Of a DNA stretch of 64,000 bases, positions 27,029 to 37,970 are shown piece after piece. Numbering within the stretch: the first letter of the stretch is position 1; each line of letters begins with the position of its first letter. A model generated the notes under the pieces. The model did no database searches. It saw only the letters and a program-made list of their open reading frames with translations, and had not been told where the DNA came from. Origin of the DNA: Amphritea atlantica (GTDB lineage: Bacteria; Pseudomonadota; Gammaproteobacteria; Pseudomonadales; Balneatricaceae); NCBI RefSeq assembly GCF_018860855.1, contig NZ_JAHKQE010000014.1:124001-188000 (forward strand), written 5' to 3'. The position numbers were made by a program, and so were the translations under genes.

Positions 27029-30000
27029 ATGCTGGTACTGCGTGGAGCGCCTGCTCTTTCTGCTTTTCGACACGATAAGCTGCTATCTGTCCTAAAATCC
27101 CGAATTGCCCATATCACTGGTATCTACGGTGAGTATATGCATTTCGCTGATTTGGAAAAAAACCTGTCTGATCAGGAACGTAACACGCTGGAGCGTATCC
27201 TTTGCTACGGCCCTAAAACTAAAGCGGAAGAGCCATCAGGTCAATTGGTTTTAGTTGTGCCCCGTCCAGGAACGATCTCTCCTTGGTCATCGAAAGCGAC
27301 TGATATCGCCAGAAACTGTGGCCTACAGAGCATTAAACGACTGGAACGTGGTACTGCCTATTTTGTGCATTCTGAACAGCCATTAACCGCTACCGAGCTA
27401 GAATTAGTGCATGCAACGCTGCATGACCGCATGGTTGAGGCGACATTTGATGCTGTCGATGACGCTGCTCAGCTGTTCCGCACCGACTTACCCGCTCCGT
27501 TAACGCTGGTGGACGTGTTATCCGGTGGGCGCGAAGCGTTGGCAAAAGCGAATACCGACTTGGGCTTGGCCTTGGCTGATGATGAGATCGATTATCTTGT
27601 TGCCAGCTTCATCGAACTGGGGCGTAACCCGGCGGATGTCGAGTTGATGATGTTTGCCCAAGCAAACTCAGAGCACTGTCGTCATAAGATCTTCAATGCC
27701 TCATGGGATATTAATGGTGAAGCGCAGGATAAATCGCTGTTCGCGATGATCCGTAACACCAATGAGCTGGGCGGTGAAAATATTCTGTCGGCTTATTCCG
27801 ATAACGCTGCCGTGATGGTGGGCTCAGAAGCGGGGCGTTTCTTCCCTAATCCTGAGACCAAAGAATATAGCTATCATCAGGAGAGTATTGAGATCCTGAT
27901 GAAAGTGGAAACCCATAACCACCCGACCGCGATTGCGCCACACTCAGGTGCGGCGACCGGTTCCGGTGGTGAGATTCGTGATGAAGGTGCGACCGGTAAA
28001 GGGTCTAAGCCGAAAGCGGGTTTGAGTGGTTTTACGGTTTCTGATTTGAAAATCCCCGGCTTTGTTCAGCCATGGGAATCTGATTACGGTAAGCCAGAGC
28101 GTATCGTATCAGCATTAGACATCATGCTTGATGGCCCGATTGGTGGTGCCGCGTTTAATAATGAGTTTGGGCGTCCGGCCTTGAACGGTTATTTCCGTAC
28201 CTTCGAGCAGAAGGTTAACGGGGCCGCCGGTGAAGAGATGCGTGGTTACCATAAGCCAATTATGATCGCGGGCGGTTATGGCAACATTCGTACCGACCAT
28301 GTGGATAAAGGCGAAATCGAGGTCGGTGCTAAGCTGATCTGCCTCGGTGGTCCAGCTATGCAGATTGGTCTGGGTGGCGGCGCAGCCTCTTCTATGTCAT
28401 CCGGTAGTTCATCGGCTGATCTGGATTTCGCTTCAGTACAGCGTGACAACCCAGAGATGGAGCGTCGTTGTCAGGAAGTGATAGATCAATGCTGGCAGCA
28501 AGGGGATACCAACCCGATCGCCTTTATCCACGATGTGGGTGCCGGTGGTCTGTCGAATGCCTTCCCTGAACTGGTGAAAGATGGCGGTTGTGGCGGTGAT
28601 TTTGAACTGCGTAATATCAACAATGATGAGCCGGGTATGTCGCCGCTGGCGATCTGGTGCAACGAAGCACAAGAACGTTATGTGCTGGCGGTTCAGCCAG
28701 AAGATATGCCGCGCTTTGAAGCGATCTGTGCCCGTGAACGTTGCCCTTATGCCATTGTGGGTACGGCGACTGACGAGAAACACCTGATTCTGAGCGACGC
28801 TCACTTTGGCAACAAACCCGTTGATCTACCGATGAGCGTGTTGTTTGGCAAGCCACCTAAAATGCACCGTTCGGTTGAGCGTATCAGTTATGAGGTGCCA
28901 GTCTTTGATGCTTCCGCTATCGAACTGGAAGAAGCGGCAAAACGGGTTCTGACACTGCCGGCAGTGGCTTCTAAGTCCTTCCTTATTACCATTGGCGATC
29001 GGTCAATTACCGGTCAGGTCGTTCGTGATCAGATGGTTGGTCCATGGCAGGTGCCGGTGGCTGATTGTGCGGTCACTACCGCCTCGTTTGATACCAACGC
29101 CGGTGAAGCGATGGCGATGGGCGAGCGTACACCGTTGGCGCTGGTTGATTCTCCTGCTTCCGGTCGGATGGCAGTGGGTGAAACCGTAACCAATTTAGCG
29201 GCGGCGCGTATCGGCGATATTATCGATATTAAACTCTCGGCTAACTGGATGTGTGCTGCTGGCCACCCCGGTGAAGATGAGAAACTTTACGATACGGTTC
29301 AAGCGGTCGGTATGGATCTTTGTCCAAAACTGGGCATTACGATTCCGGTGGGCAAAGATTCCATGTCGATGCGTACGGTCTGGAATGACGGCGATGAAAA
29401 ATCGGTTACTGCGCCGACTTCACTGATTATCACTGGTTTTGCAGCGGTTAAAGATGTGCGTAAAACACTGACTCCGCAACTGCGTACGGATGCTGGCGAA
29501 ACCGACCTGATCCTGTTGGACTTGGGTAACGGAAAAAACCGTTTGGGTCTGTCTGCGCTGGCGCAGGTCTACAACGAAGTCGGTCAAGATGTCCCCGATG
29601 TTGATGATGCCGATCAACTGGTGGCGTTCTTTACTGCGATTCAGGAACTTAACGAGCAGGGTCTGCTACTGGCATACCATGACCGTTCTGATGGCGGTTT
29701 ATTTACGACGGTTGCAGAGATGGCCTTTGCCGGACATACCGGTGTGGATATTAATCTGGATATGTTGGCGACCGGTCGCACTGAGTTTGCAGCGGCGCTG
29801 TTTGCTGAAGAACTGGGTGCAGTTATTCAAGTTAAACGAGCTGATATTCAGCAGGTACTGACCGAGCTTAATGCCGCAGGCCTTGCTGAAGTGACTAAGG
29901 TGATTGGCTCGGTTAATCTGGATGATGAGTTACGTGTACATTTCGATGATGAAGAGATCTACGCTGAATCGCGTACCACCTTGCAACGCATCTGGGCGGA

Positions 30001-30928
30001 AACCTCTTACCGGATGCAGTCGCTGCGGGATAACTCAGCCTGTGCACAACAAGAGTTTGATTCTCTGTTAGATAAAGAAAACCCAGGTCTAAATGCTGAA
30101 CTGACCTTTGATGTGAATGATAATATCGCTGCGCCCTATATTCAGACGAGTATCCGTCCAGAGATGGCGATCATTCGTGAACAGGGTGTCAACGGCCAGA
30201 TAGAGATGGGCGCGGCTTTTGACCGAGCGGGTTTCGCGGCGGTTGATGTGCACATGAGTGACATTCTCGCCGGACGGGTTGAGTTGGATCGCTTTAAAGG
30301 TCTGGTTGCCTGCGGTGGTTTCTCTTACGGTGATGTGTTGGGTGCCGGTGAAGGTTGGGCTAAATCAATACTGTTTAATGGCCGTGCCCGTGATCAGTTT
30401 GAAGCCTTCTTTAATCGTGACGATACATTCTCATTAGGTATCTGTAACGGTTGTCAGATGCTGTCAAACTTACATGAGTTGATTCCAGGTGCTGATCTGT
30501 GGCCGCATTTTGTACGCAACATGTCGGAACAGTTTGAAGCGCGGGTAGCTATGGTTGAAGTGCAGCAGAGTCAATCTGTCTTCTTGCAAGGCATGGCGGG
30601 TTCACGGATGCCGATTGCCGTAGCTCACGGAGAAGGTCGGGCGGAGTTTACTGATCAAACTCACTTAACTAATCTGCAAGCCTCGAATGCGGTTGCGCTG
30701 CGTTATGTGGATAACTATGGCAAGGTAACCGAACGTTATCCTGCGAATCCGAACGGTTCTCCCGAAGGTATCAGCGGTGTCACGACTACTGATGGTCGTG
30801 TAACCATTATGATGCCTCACCCTGAGCGTGTGTTCCGTGCGGTAACAAATAGCTGGGCACCAGAGGAGTGGGATGAGGATGGCGCTTGGATGCGGATGTT
30901 CCGTAACGCGCGCGTGTGGGTTAACTGA
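27029..30928 (+). CDS. purL: Phosphoribosylformylglycinamidine synthase
   Basis: Fourth step of de novo purine synthesis: FGAR + glutamine + ATP to FGAM. 1299 residues, the large single-chain PurL of Gammaproteobacteria. N-terminal linker domain, two AIRS-like ATP-binding halves ([56 protein letters not shown]) and a C-terminal glutamine amidotransferase domain (~1035-1299) with nucleophile Cys in GICNGCQM and final [10 protein letters not shown]. Very close to the E. coli protein. Monocistronic with its own terminator. No PurR-type box could be recognised in the upstream 110 bases. Confidence 0.98.
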   Translation: MLVLRGAPALSAFRHDKLLSVLKSRIAHITGIYGEYMHFADLEKNLSDQERNTLERILCYGPKTKAEEPSGQLVLVVPRPGTISPWSSKATDIARNCGLQSIKRLERGTAYFVHSEQPLTATELELVHATLHDRMVEATFDAVDDAAQLFRTDLPAPLTLVDVLSGGREALAKANTDLGLALADDEIDYLVASFIELGRNPADVELMMFAQANSEHCRHKIFNASWDINGEAQDKSLFAMIRNTNELGGENILSAYSDNAAVMVGSEAGRFFPNPETKEYSYHQESIEILMKVETHNHPTAIAPHSGAATGSGGEIRDEGATGKGSKPKAGLSGFTVSDLKIPGFVQPWESDYGKPERIVSALDIMLDGPIGGAAFNNEFGRPALNGYFRTFEQKVNGAAGEEMRGYHKPIMIAGGYGNIRTDHVDKGEIEVGAKLICLGGPAMQIGLGGGAASSMSSGSSSADLDFASVQRDNPEMERRCQEVIDQCWQQGDTNPIAFIHDVGAGGLSNAFPELVKDGGCGGDFELRNINNDEPGMSPLAIWCNEAQERYVLAVQPEDMPRFEAICARERCPYAIVGTATDEKHLILSDAHFGNKPVDLPMSVLFGKPPKMHRSVERISYEVPVFDASAIELEEAAKRVLTLPAVASKSFLITIGDRSITGQVVRDQMVGPWQVPVADCAVTTASFDTNAGEAMAMGERTPLALVDSPASGRMAVGETVTNLAAARIGDIIDIKLSANWMCAAGHPGEDEKLYDTVQAVGMDLCPKLGITIPVGKDSMSMRTVWNDGDEKSVTAPTSLIITGFAAVKDVRKTLTPQLRTDAGETDLILLDLGNGKNRLGLSALAQVYNEVGQDVPDVDDADQLVAFFTAIQELNEQGLLLAYHDRSDGGLFTTVAEMAFAGHTGVDINLDMLATGRTEFAAALFAEELGAVIQVKRADIQQVLTELNAAGLAEVTKVIGSVNLDDELRVHFDDEEIYAESRTTLQRIWAETSYRMQSLRDNSACAQQEFDSLLDKENPGLNAELTFDVNDNIAAPYIQTSIRPEMAIIREQGVNGQIEMGAAFDRAGFAAVDVHMSDILAGRVELDRFKGLVACGGFSYGDVLGAGEGWAKSILFNGRARDQFEAFFNRDDTFSLGICNGCQMLSNLHELIPGADLWPHFVRNMSEQFEARVAMVEVQQSQSVFLQGMAGSRMPIAVAHGEGRAEFTDQTHLTNLQASNAVALRYVDNYGKVTERYPANPNGSPEGISGVTTTDGRVTIMMPHPERVFRAVTNSWAPEEWDEDGAWMRMFRNARVWVN

Positions 30929-31001
30929 GGTTAATGACACATGTGGATAAGCTAAGAGGCTAGTAGTTGCTTTCTTAGCGATCTATCTAAGTTGTTCTAT
31001 T

Positions 31002-31026
31002 AAAGCGCCTGCGGGCGCTTTTTATT
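31002..31026 (+). terminator. Intrinsic terminator after purL
   Basis: AAAGCGCC and GGCGCTTT arms around a four-base loop, followed by TTTATT. About 75 bases past the purL stop. Confidence 0.85.
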
Positions 31027-31115
31027 GTCTCTTTGGCGTGTAAAAATGAGCTATTCGCCACGTATCGCTTGATGCGTCGGTGATATATAACAAGTGAGCT
31101 ATTTATACAGCTTAT

Positions 31116-31484
31116 TTACTCTATCGGAAGCTGACGTTTCCACCATGCCAACATCCCACCTTGTAGCTCTTTTGCATCAAAACCTGACTTGATGAATCGG
31201 CGCGTGGCTGGCTTGCTGCGATGGGCCGATAAACAGATACAGACAACGGGTTTGTCACTCGGCAAGTGGTTGATACGTGTATGATTCAACTTGTGTAATG
31301 GCAGTGATATTGCACCGGGAAGGTGACTTTTCTGATATTCCTGCGGCGAGCGTACATCGACAATGAGATAGTGATTCAGCGTTAGCGCTAGCTCTTCGGG
31401 TGAAATATTGGGAACTGCCCCAAATGGTAGCCAATTAAGCCAACGGGGTAGCGATGTCTGTCGGGGCTTAATAGGCGTGTTCAT
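31116..31484 (-). CDS. Rhodanese-like domain protein
   Basis: 122 residues, a single rhodanese domain (~28-118) with IVDVRSPQEYQKSHLPGAI (the second CH2-type motif) and an active-site loop with Cys84 in ICLSAHRS, close to the CxxGxRS loop of sulfur transferases; an Ala replaces the usual Gly. Probably moves sulfane sulfur; partner unknown. No signal peptide. An in-frame stop sits just before the ATG, so this is the earliest start, yet there is no Shine-Dalgarno sequence on this strand. Confidence 0.85.
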   Translation of the reverse strand: MNTPIKPRQTSLPRWLNWLPFGAVPNISPEELALTLNHYLIVDVRSPQEYQKSHLPGAISLPLHKLNHTRINHLPSDKPVVCICLSAHRSKPATRRFIKSGFDAKELQGGMLAWWKRQLPIE

Positions 31485-31616
31485 AGGAGGTTAAAGCCTT
31501 TTTGTCATGAGCTAAAAGAGGTTGAGTGTCTGGAACGATCATTGGTATCTATGATAGACCATTTACAGGCGGCGCTGCAGCTTAACTAATAGTCGATTAT
31601 CGAGATGTTTCTCTGG

Positions 31617-31648
31617 ATAAAAAACAACCCGATCAATGACCGGGTTAT
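31617..31648 (-). terminator. Intrinsic terminator after the first DMGDH-like gene
   Basis: Minus strand: arms AACCCGGTC and GATCGGGTT, short loop, then GTTTTTTA. About 55 bases past the stop at 31700. Confidence 0.82.
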
Positions 31649-31699
31649 AAATCGATACTGTGTGATTAAGCTGACAATACCGAGGCGACACAGAGCCGC

Positions 31700-34129
31700 T
31701 TAGTCATCTGATTTTAACAACGCCCCTTTCGGATCGTAGATGCAGCCTTTTGTTACGGTTGCGGAATAATCGTTGCCGAGAATTTTAACCGTTAGATCTG
31801 ACGTTAATGCATCTACATCGATGTATGCCAGCGCCAGGCTTTTTTGCGTTCGGTGGCCGAAACCGCCGGAACTGCATTGGCCTACGACTTTACCATCCGC
31901 ATAAACCGGCTCCATGCCATTGGCGGCATCAACATCTGTGGTGTCGATATCTAACAGTACCAACTTGGTTTTAAGCCCTTCTTCTTGCTGTTTCACCAGT
32001 GCTTCGCGACCCTCGAAATAACCCTTATCCATTTTAACAAAGTAACCTAGGTTCGCTTCGAGAATGGTGAACTCGGTGATGAGGTCATGAGCCCAGATAG
32101 GGTAGCCTTTCTCCAGTCGCATAGAATCCATTGCCCGCAGACCAAAGTTGGCAATATCGAACGCTTTACCGGCTTCCATCAGCGCATCGTACAGGGCTAA
32201 TTGTTGATCGATGGGGTGGTGCAGTTCCCAGCCGAGTTCGCCGACAAAGTTCATGCGTAACGCTCGCACCGGTACACCGGCGACATCAATCTCTTGACCG
32301 GTAAACCAAGGGAAGGCGGCATTGCTGAGATCCGTGTCGGTTAATTGGCTGAGTACTTTACGCGCGTCGGGACCCGCAATGACGAGCGTGCCATATTCAG
32401 GGGTGATGTTTTTAATGGTAACGCTGCCATCTCCCGGTAAACGCTGAGTCAGCCAATCATCAATTAAATCTTCAGCAGCGGCCGGTGCCATCATGTAGTA
32501 GCTACCGTTCTCCAAGAGGGTGATCGATAGCTCCCAAGCGATGCCACCTTCTTTGGTGAGGGCATGAGCCAAGGCTGTGCCACCGGTCTGGGTTGGAATG
32601 CGGTTAGGCGAGAATGATTCAAGCCAAGCATGAGCGTTCGCACCAGAGATCTCAAATTTAGTGAAGGGGGTAAGATCTAATAAGCCGACATGTTTTTGCA
32701 CATGTAAACATTCGTTCGCGACAGGTTCAAACCAGTTGCCCCGGCGAAAACTGTGTTCTTCTACCGCAGGGGTACCGGCTGGTGCAAACCAACTCGGACG
32801 TTCCCAGCCAAAATATGCGCCGAAAACCGCATTATGTTCTGCGTGACGCTCGTAGGTGGGTGATTTTTTAATGCCGCGTTTGGCAGGACGCATCGCATAC
32901 TCATTAGGGAAGCCCAGTTGATATTCGTTGGCGTACACCTCAGTCGCTTTAGCAACACAGTAATCATGATCGGTGTAATCACCGAAACGACGAGGATCTA
33001 ACTCAAACAGTTCAAGCTCTGGATGACCATTCACGATCCATTCGGACATGAATTTACCAGCCCCACCGCCCTGAACAATACCGAAGTTAAAACCACTACA
33101 GACAAAATAATTCGTATAACCATGTACCGGTCCGATCAACGGGTGGCCATCAGGGGTATAGGTGATAGGGCCATTAACAACGGTTTTAATACCTGCCGTG
33201 GCGATCAGTTCAACCTGTTCCATGGCGGTGCACATGATATCTTCAATACGATCTAGCGCAGGTTGTAGAAGTTCTTGACCGAAGGTTGCAGGCACACCAT
33301 CGACCGCCCATGGAATGCCCCCTTTTTCATAAGGCCCGAGGATAAAGCCTTTGCCTTCCTGGCGCAGATAGTAGGAAACATCGGGGTCGCGCAGCATTGG
33401 CAGCATGTTGTCACGGGATTCGAGTTCTGGAATATTATCCGTGACCACGAATTGGTGTTCCATTGAGGTAATCGGTAGTTGATGGCCAATCATCGCCGCG
33501 ACTTCGTTGGCTCGGAAACCCGCTGCGTTAACAATGATACCAGCATCAATTATGCCTTTGGCCGTGGTGACTAACCAGCGCCCATTGATCTGTTGTTCAA
33601 TCGCTTCAACAGGATTGTTACGAACAATGGTTGCGCCTCCGTCTCGGGCCCCGGAGGCCATCGCGTTGGTGACACTCGTTGGATCGATATGGCCATCCGC
33701 AGGATCCCATAAACCCCCTAACAATCCGGTTGTATCGAGGTAAGGGTACAACTCTTTTAACCGTTCGACTGATACCATCTCTAGGTCAAGTCCTGCCAAG
33801 TCAGACATAGCACAGACACGCTCAAATTCATCCATACGGTCTTGAGTGTGTGCTAGTCGTACCGCACCGGTTGGGTGGTGATCAACGGCTTGTCCTGTTT
33901 CTGCCTGCAAACGGCTATATAGATCAATACTATACTGCTGCAACTTCATGATGTTATAGCTGTTGCTGAAATGAGGTAGGTTACCGGCAGCGTGCCAAGT
34001 TGAGCCCGAGGTAAGCTCCAATTTTTCGGTTAGCATCACATCGGACCAGCCGAGTTTTGTGAGATGGTAGAGTGTACTTACACCTGCAATGCCACCGCCA
34101 ATAATTAATACTTCAGTTTTATTCTTCAC
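31700..34129 (-). CDS. Dimethylglycine dehydrogenase-like flavoprotein (FAD oxidase + GcvT domain), copy 1
   Basis: About 809 residues. N-terminal DAO-type FAD domain (~1-400) with GGGIAGVSTLYHL and SGSTWHAAG; the His of TWHAAG corresponds to the residue that carries covalent FAD in mammalian dimethylglycine dehydrogenase. C-terminal GcvT-like folate-binding domain (~425-805) with FVGELGWELHHP and LGYFVKMDKGYFEGREAL. Known members demethylate dimethylglycine or sarcosine, giving electrons to ETF and the methyl to tetrahydrofolate. The actual substrate is unknown. The frame opens earlier with a TTG, but I start at the GTG (34129) behind GGGAA. Divergent from a LysR gene; a paralogue is at 42014. 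Confidence 0.85.
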   Translation of the reverse strand: MKNKTEVLIIGGGIAGVSTLYHLTKLGWSDVMLTEKLELTSGSTWHAAGNLPHFSNSYNIMKLQQYSIDLYSRLQAETGQAVDHHPTGAVRLAHTQDRMDEFERVCAMSDLAGLDLEMVSVERLKELYPYLDTTGLLGGLWDPADGHIDPTSVTNAMASGARDGGATIVRNNPVEAIEQQINGRWLVTTAKGIIDAGIIVNAAGFRANEVAAMIGHQLPITSMEHQFVVTDNIPELESRDNMLPMLRDPDVSYYLRQEGKGFILGPYEKGGIPWAVDGVPATFGQELLQPALDRIEDIMCTAMEQVELIATAGIKTVVNGPITYTPDGHPLIGPVHGYTNYFVCSGFNFGIVQGGGAGKFMSEWIVNGHPELELFELDPRRFGDYTDHDYCVAKATEVYANEYQLGFPNEYAMRPAKRGIKKSPTYERHAEHNAVFGAYFGWERPSWFAPAGTPAVEEHSFRRGNWFEPVANECLHVQKHVGLLDLTPFTKFEISGANAHAWLESFSPNRIPTQTGGTALAHALTKEGGIAWELSITLLENGSYYMMAPAAAEDLIDDWLTQRLPGDGSVTIKNITPEYGTLVIAGPDARKVLSQLTDTDLSNAAFPWFTGQEIDVAGVPVRALRMNFVGELGWELHHPIDQQLALYDALMEAGKAFDIANFGLRAMDSMRLEKGYPIWAHDLITEFTILEANLGYFVKMDKGYFEGREALVKQQEEGLKTKLVLLDIDTTDVDAANGMEPVYADGKVVGQCSSGGFGHRTQKSLALAYIDVDALTSDLTVKILGNDYSATVTKGCIYDPKGALLKSDD

Positions 34130-34183
34130 TGTTTTATTCCCGTCGGTCACAAAGTGGAACAACCACTAGATTGTCTTGTAAAT

Positions 34184-34207
34184 GAATGCAATTTGATGGT
34201 ATGAATG
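34184..34207 (-). promoter_or_regulatory. Candidate LysR operator before DMGDH-like copy 1
   Basis: Minus strand carries ACCATCAAATT (34190-34200) flanked on both sides by CATTCAT direct repeats about 19 bases apart. The same 11 bases followed by CATTC occur before tauA, in the same orientation relative to the gene. It sits in the divergent gap shared with the LysR gene, where LysR autoregulatory sites normally lie. Confidence 0.55.
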
Positions 34208-34259
34208 TATTCGCATCATGACAAACGATTAAAAACATCCTTTTGGATAAGCTGTACTA

Positions 34260-35150
34260 ATGAAAGAGATTTTAACCAATAACATTCAACTCAATTGGCT
34301 CAGAACCTTTGAAGCGGCGGGCCGTAAACTGAGTTTTACCCTCTCGGCACAAGAGCTCAATATGAGTCAATCGGCGGTGAGTCAGCAGATTCAGCTACTC
34401 GAGCATCATCTGAATCAGCAGTTGTTTGTACGAGCGAACCGGTCGATTCAACTGAGTGATACGGGGCGTTCGTTCTTACCGTTGGTGCAGGAATGTCTAC
34501 GACAGTTAAATGCCGGTGCGGCACAGATCTTTACGCCATTGAATAAAACCGTTATTGAAGTCAATGTGAATACCACATTCAGTGTGTTGTGGTTATCAAC
34601 GCGTTTGCAGCGGTTTAATGAGATTTATCCACAGATAACGATTCGTCAGTTAGGCACGAACTGGCCGACTGATTTCAATATATCCACTGCAGAGCTAGAA
34701 ATTCGATATGGCACGGGACATTGGCCAGGATTTGAATCACACCCTCTGGTTTCGCCTGTTTTGCGTCCCTATTGCTCAATGGATACCGCGAATCGATTGC
34801 GTAAACCGGCGGACTTAGAAGGCATGCCACTGTTGGATGTGATAGGGACTCCGCAAGGGTGGAGTGGTTGGTTAAAAGAGATGAAATTAGATCATTTACA
34901 GGGCCAAACGCGACAGTTTATGGATAGCCATGCCGCAGCGGTGACGATGGCTGCCAATGGCTTTGGTGTCTGTTTGATGTACGATGAACTGATGGGAGAG
35001 GGGGTGTTAGCGAAACACTTAGTTGCCCCGTTCGATGAGAGTATCACCACTGAGGGTAGTTATTACTTATGTTATCAAGGGGATAAAGATCTATCCGCTG
35101 CGTCACGTATTTTTCGTGATTGGTTATTAGGCTCAAGAACGCATCGTTAG
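34260..35150 (+). CDS. LysR-family regulator, GcvA-like (1)
   Basis: 296 residues: N-terminal winged helix-turn-helix (~10-70; FTLSAQELNMSQSAVSQQIQLLEHHL) and a periplasmic-binding-like effector domain (~98-290). The HTH is of the GcvA type, the branch that controls glycine cleavage and many amine and amino-acid catabolic genes. Divergently transcribed from DMGDH-like copy 1, so that gene is the first target to consider. Followed after 90 bases by a second LysR gene in the same direction. Confidence 0.88.
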   Translation: MKEILTNNIQLNWLRTFEAAGRKLSFTLSAQELNMSQSAVSQQIQLLEHHLNQQLFVRANRSIQLSDTGRSFLPLVQECLRQLNAGAAQIFTPLNKTVIEVNVNTTFSVLWLSTRLQRFNEIYPQITIRQLGTNWPTDFNISTAELEIRYGTGHWPGFESHPLVSPVLRPYCSMDTANRLRKPADLEGMPLLDVIGTPQGWSGWLKEMKLDHLQGQTRQFMDSHAAAVTMAANGFGVCLMYDELMGEGVLAKHLVAPFDESITTEGSYYLCYQGDKDLSAASRIFRDWLLGSRTHR

Positions 35151-35240
35151 TGCATTAATACCAAGACTCTAGTGAGAGCATAATCATCATATGAATATAA
35201 GACGGGTAAACAGGTTGTTCGATGGGTTGGAAGCACTTTC

Positions 35241-36149
35241 ATGAGGCGTCATATACCCTCATTACAGGCGTTAAAAGCGTTTGAAGCTACGGCGCGGCTG
35301 CTGAGTTTTCAGCAAGCGGCGAAAGAACTGAATGTGACTCACTCAGCGGTCAGTCATCAGATCAAAAAAATGGAGCAAGATTTAGGTCAACCTCTGTTTG
35401 AGCGGCTAGGGCGGAGTATCGCCTTGACGCAGGTAGGGGGGCTCTATGCGTCGGAGGTGCGTCGTGCGCTTTATAATATTGAAACCTCGACGCAACGTAT
35501 TTTTGGTGACCCCGATAAAGGGGATTTGTCGGTACAGGTTTATATGGGTATCGGGTCCCGTTGGTTGGTGCCAAGGCTAGGAGACTTTAGAGATCAATTT
35601 CCGGATATCAATATTGAACTCTGTAGTACCTATTATCATTGGGAGTTTGATGAAAATACAGCGGATATCGGTCTTGTTTATAGTCGCAATACCGCCTCAG
35701 GTTTAAACTATCAGCCGTTATTTAAAGGCACACTGATACCGGTATGTAGCCCCGAACTGATACCAGAAAGTGGCCCCATGACACTTGATCAACTGTTAAC
35801 GATGCCGTTTCTTAATATTGCGGAATCCCCATCCAATTTACCTAACTGGTTACACAGTGTTGGCGCAGGCGAACATAGGGTGAATATTGTCAGTGAGCAT
35901 GACAACCACCTGTTAGCGTTAGAAGCGGCAATAGCCGGCAAGGGCGTTGCCATCGTTCATTCATTTTTCGCCAGCGGTGATTTTGCCAATGATAAACTGG
36001 TGATGCCGATGGATCTACAGATGCCTGAAGCGGGTTCTTGGTACTTAGTACAGCCTTCCGGCAATGCGTTTGATTCAAAGGTGAACCACTTTGCTCGCTG
36101 GTTACATCATCAAATATCAGAAGATAAAACCTTGTTGCGTATAACTTAA
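35241..36149 (+). CDS. LysR-family regulator, GcvA-like (2)
   Basis: 302 residues: GcvA-type HTH (~8-66; FQQAAKELNVTHSAVSHQIKKMEQDL) and effector domain (~95-295). Clearly related to the preceding LysR but not a recent duplicate: the HTH cores differ at many positions. Lies between that gene and the convergent ABC transporter operon. Two GcvA-like regulators side by side suggest separate effectors for the transporter and the dehydrogenase, or a hierarchy (inference). Confidence 0.88.
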   Translation: MRRHIPSLQALKAFEATARLLSFQQAAKELNVTHSAVSHQIKKMEQDLGQPLFERLGRSIALTQVGGLYASEVRRALYNIETSTQRIFGDPDKGDLSVQVYMGIGSRWLVPRLGDFRDQFPDINIELCSTYYHWEFDENTADIGLVYSRNTASGLNYQPLFKGTLIPVCSPELIPESGPMTLDQLLTMPFLNIAESPSNLPNWLHSVGAGEHRVNIVSEHDNHLLALEAAIAGKGVAIVHSFFASGDFANDKLVMPMDLQMPEAGSWYLVQPSGNAFDSKVNHFARWLHHQISEDKTLLRIT

Positions 36150-36153
36150 AAAA

Positions 36154-36183
36154 GGAAAGGCCGATTTCACGGCCCTTCCTTGT
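36154..36183. terminator. Bidirectional intrinsic terminator between LysR (2) and tauC
   Basis: Arms AAGGAAAGGCCG and CGGCCCTTCCTT around ATTTCA with A-run before and T-rich after, at the convergence of the two genes. Confidence 0.8.
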
Positions 36184-36213
36184 TGGATTATCAATATTGA
36201 GGTTGTTCTGTTT

Positions 36214-37071
36214 TTACGATTTTCCTTTCCATGGAATGAGCTTAGACTCAAGTTTGCGCATAAGAATATCCATCGAATAGCCAATGATACCGACAATGAT
36301 CACGCCTAATACGACGATATCGGTGGCGAGGAATTTACTGGCAGCCATAATCATAAACCCAACCCCCGATTCTGCCGCTACTAACTCGGCAGCAACAACG
36401 GTTCCCCAGCAGATGCCCATCGCTACACGCATACCCGTAAATATTTCAGGTAAAGCATTCGGTAAGATGACATTTTTCAGTATCTGACGCTTATTAGCAC
36501 CGAGCGAGTAGGCGGCATGAATTTTAGAGAGCTTTACGCTTCCTACGCCGGCCCTAGCCGCGATGACCATGATCCAAAGCGCAGCAAAAAACAGCAGTAG
36601 GATTTTTGAACGCTCGCCAATACCGGACCAAATGATAACGAGTGGGATAAAGGCTAGTGGGGGGATCGGACGGAAAAACTCAACGATAGGATCAAACCAG
36701 CCACGTAAGATTTCAGACAGCCCCATGGCAAAACCAAGTGGTATACCGATTAAGCAACCGAGTGCGAAGCCGACGAATATTCGATAGAGGCTGGCCCAGA
36801 TATGTTCCCACAGGGTAAAGTTTCGATAGCCATTCTGAGAAATATTAATAAATTGATCCCAGACGGCTGAAGGGGATGGCCAGAATATCGGGTTGACGAG
36901 TTCGAGTGCGCTCCCTAAATACCAAGCTAGGGATAACGTGATAACAGAGATGATACTCCAGATGCGGCCTTTGCCAACCGCCGAGGTGTCACCAAAGGTC
37001 ACTGTTTTACGTTTGGTTAGGCCATCTTTTTGCAGGCCTATTTTGTACTTAAATGATTGCATAAGTGACAT
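36214..37071 (-). CDS. tauC: ABC transporter permease, TauC/SsuC family
   Basis: 285 residues with six or so membrane segments and the binding-protein-dependent transport signature EAA loop (AAYSLGANKRQILKNVILPNALPEIFTGMRVAMGICW). Belongs to the taurine/sulfonate/nitrate permease family (TauC/SsuC). The ATG lies three bases after the tauB stop, so it is the third gene of the tauABC-like operon. An N-terminal cytosolic extension of ~35 residues is longer than typical. Substrate of the complex is not fixed by the permease. Confidence 0.85.
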   Translation of the reverse strand: MSLMQSFKYKIGLQKDGLTKRKTVTFGDTSAVGKGRIWSIISVITLSLAWYLGSALELVNPIFWPSPSAVWDQFINISQNGYRNFTLWEHIWASLYRIFVGFALGCLIGIPLGFAMGLSEILRGWFDPIVEFFRPIPPLAFIPLVIIWSGIGERSKILLLFFAALWIMVIAARAGVGSVKLSKIHAAYSLGANKRQILKNVILPNALPEIFTGMRVAMGICWGTVVAAELVAAESGVGFMIMAASKFLATDIVVLGVIIVGIIGYSMDILMRKLESKLIPWKGKS

Positions 37072-37074
37072 TGA

Positions 37075-37884
37075 TTAGACTCCTGCCGTTTCAGTCTGGC
37101 CCATAATTTCCTCTTCCATCTCCCAAATCATATTCAGAATCTCCTCTCGCTTAGCGCCAAAGGCTGGATCGGCTTTCACTGCTCGAGGATCTTGCGTTAC
37201 CCCGGCTTCAGCAAAGGGAAGTGTATATTCTTGTTTTATACGGCCCGGTCGAGGCGCCATGACGAAGAGTCGTTCACCAAGAAACAGGGCTTCTTCGACA
37301 CTATGGGTGATTAAGATGATCGTTTTTCCAGTTTCCTTCCAAAGCTTTAACACCAAGCCTTGCATCTTTTCACGGGTGAGCGCATCCAAGGCACCGAGGG
37401 GTTCATCCATCAGGATGACATCAGGATCATTAGCAAGGCAGCGTGCTAAGGCGACCCGTTGTTGCATGCCGCCAGACAGTTCATAGGTCGCTTTTTCACC
37501 GAAATCGTGCAGGCCCACGGTCTCTAAAAGGTGATCGACGGTTTGCTTAATCTCAGACTTGGGCGTTCCTTTCATGGAGAGGCCGAAGCCTATGTTTTCG
37601 GCGACGGTTAACCATTCAAATAGAGCCCCCTGTTGGAAGACCATGCCGCGATCTGAACCGGGGCCATGAATTTCTGTTGATGCCAATACAACCTTGCCGT
37701 GTGTCGGAGCGAGAAAGCCGGCGATAATATTTAATAGTGTACTTTTACCGCAACCTGACGGGCCTAAGATGGACAACAGCTCACCCTGTTTGAGTGAAAA
37801 GGAGACGTTTTCGAGAGCATGAACCTGCTCACCACTCGGTGTCTCAAATACCATGGAGACATCATTAATAACTAGGTCGGACAT
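37075..37884 (-). CDS. tauB: ABC transporter ATP-binding protein, TauB family
   Basis: 269 residues. Walker A GPSGCGKST (~residue 42), Q-loop MVFQQGALFEWLTV, signature LSGGMQQRVALARCL, Walker B VILMDEPLGALD and the H-loop ITHSVEEALFLG are all present, so it is an active ATPase. Family is the TauB/SsuB taurine and sulfonate importer class. The C-terminal ~45 residues are a charged extension. Between tauA and tauC in one operon. Confidence 0.88.
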   Translation of the reverse strand: MSDLVINDVSMVFETPSGEQVHALENVSFSLKQGELLSILGPSGCGKSTLLNIIAGFLAPTHGKVVLASTEIHGPGSDRGMVFQQGALFEWLTVAENIGFGLSMKGTPKSEIKQTVDHLLETVGLHDFGEKATYELSGGMQQRVALARCLANDPDVILMDEPLGALDALTREKMQGLVLKLWKETGKTIILITHSVEEALFLGERLFVMAPRPGRIKQEYTLPFAEAGVTQDPRAVKADPAFGAKREEILNMIWEMEEEIMGQTETAGV

Positions 37885-37921
37885 CGCTATTTCCTTAAAG
37901 CATCAGAATAAATAAAGAGTG

Positions 37922-37943
37922 GGGCAACAGATATCTGCTGCCC
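37922..37943 (-). repeat. Intercistronic hairpin between tauA and tauB
   Basis: Arms GGGCAGCAGAT and ATCTGTTGCCC (minus strand, one wobble pair) with almost no loop and no U-run after it. Placed just after the binding-protein stop, it probably protects the tauA message end and lets the binding protein outnumber the membrane parts. Confidence 0.6.
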
Positions 37944-37970
37944 TTATTTAGCTTTTTATGACCGATCTGC

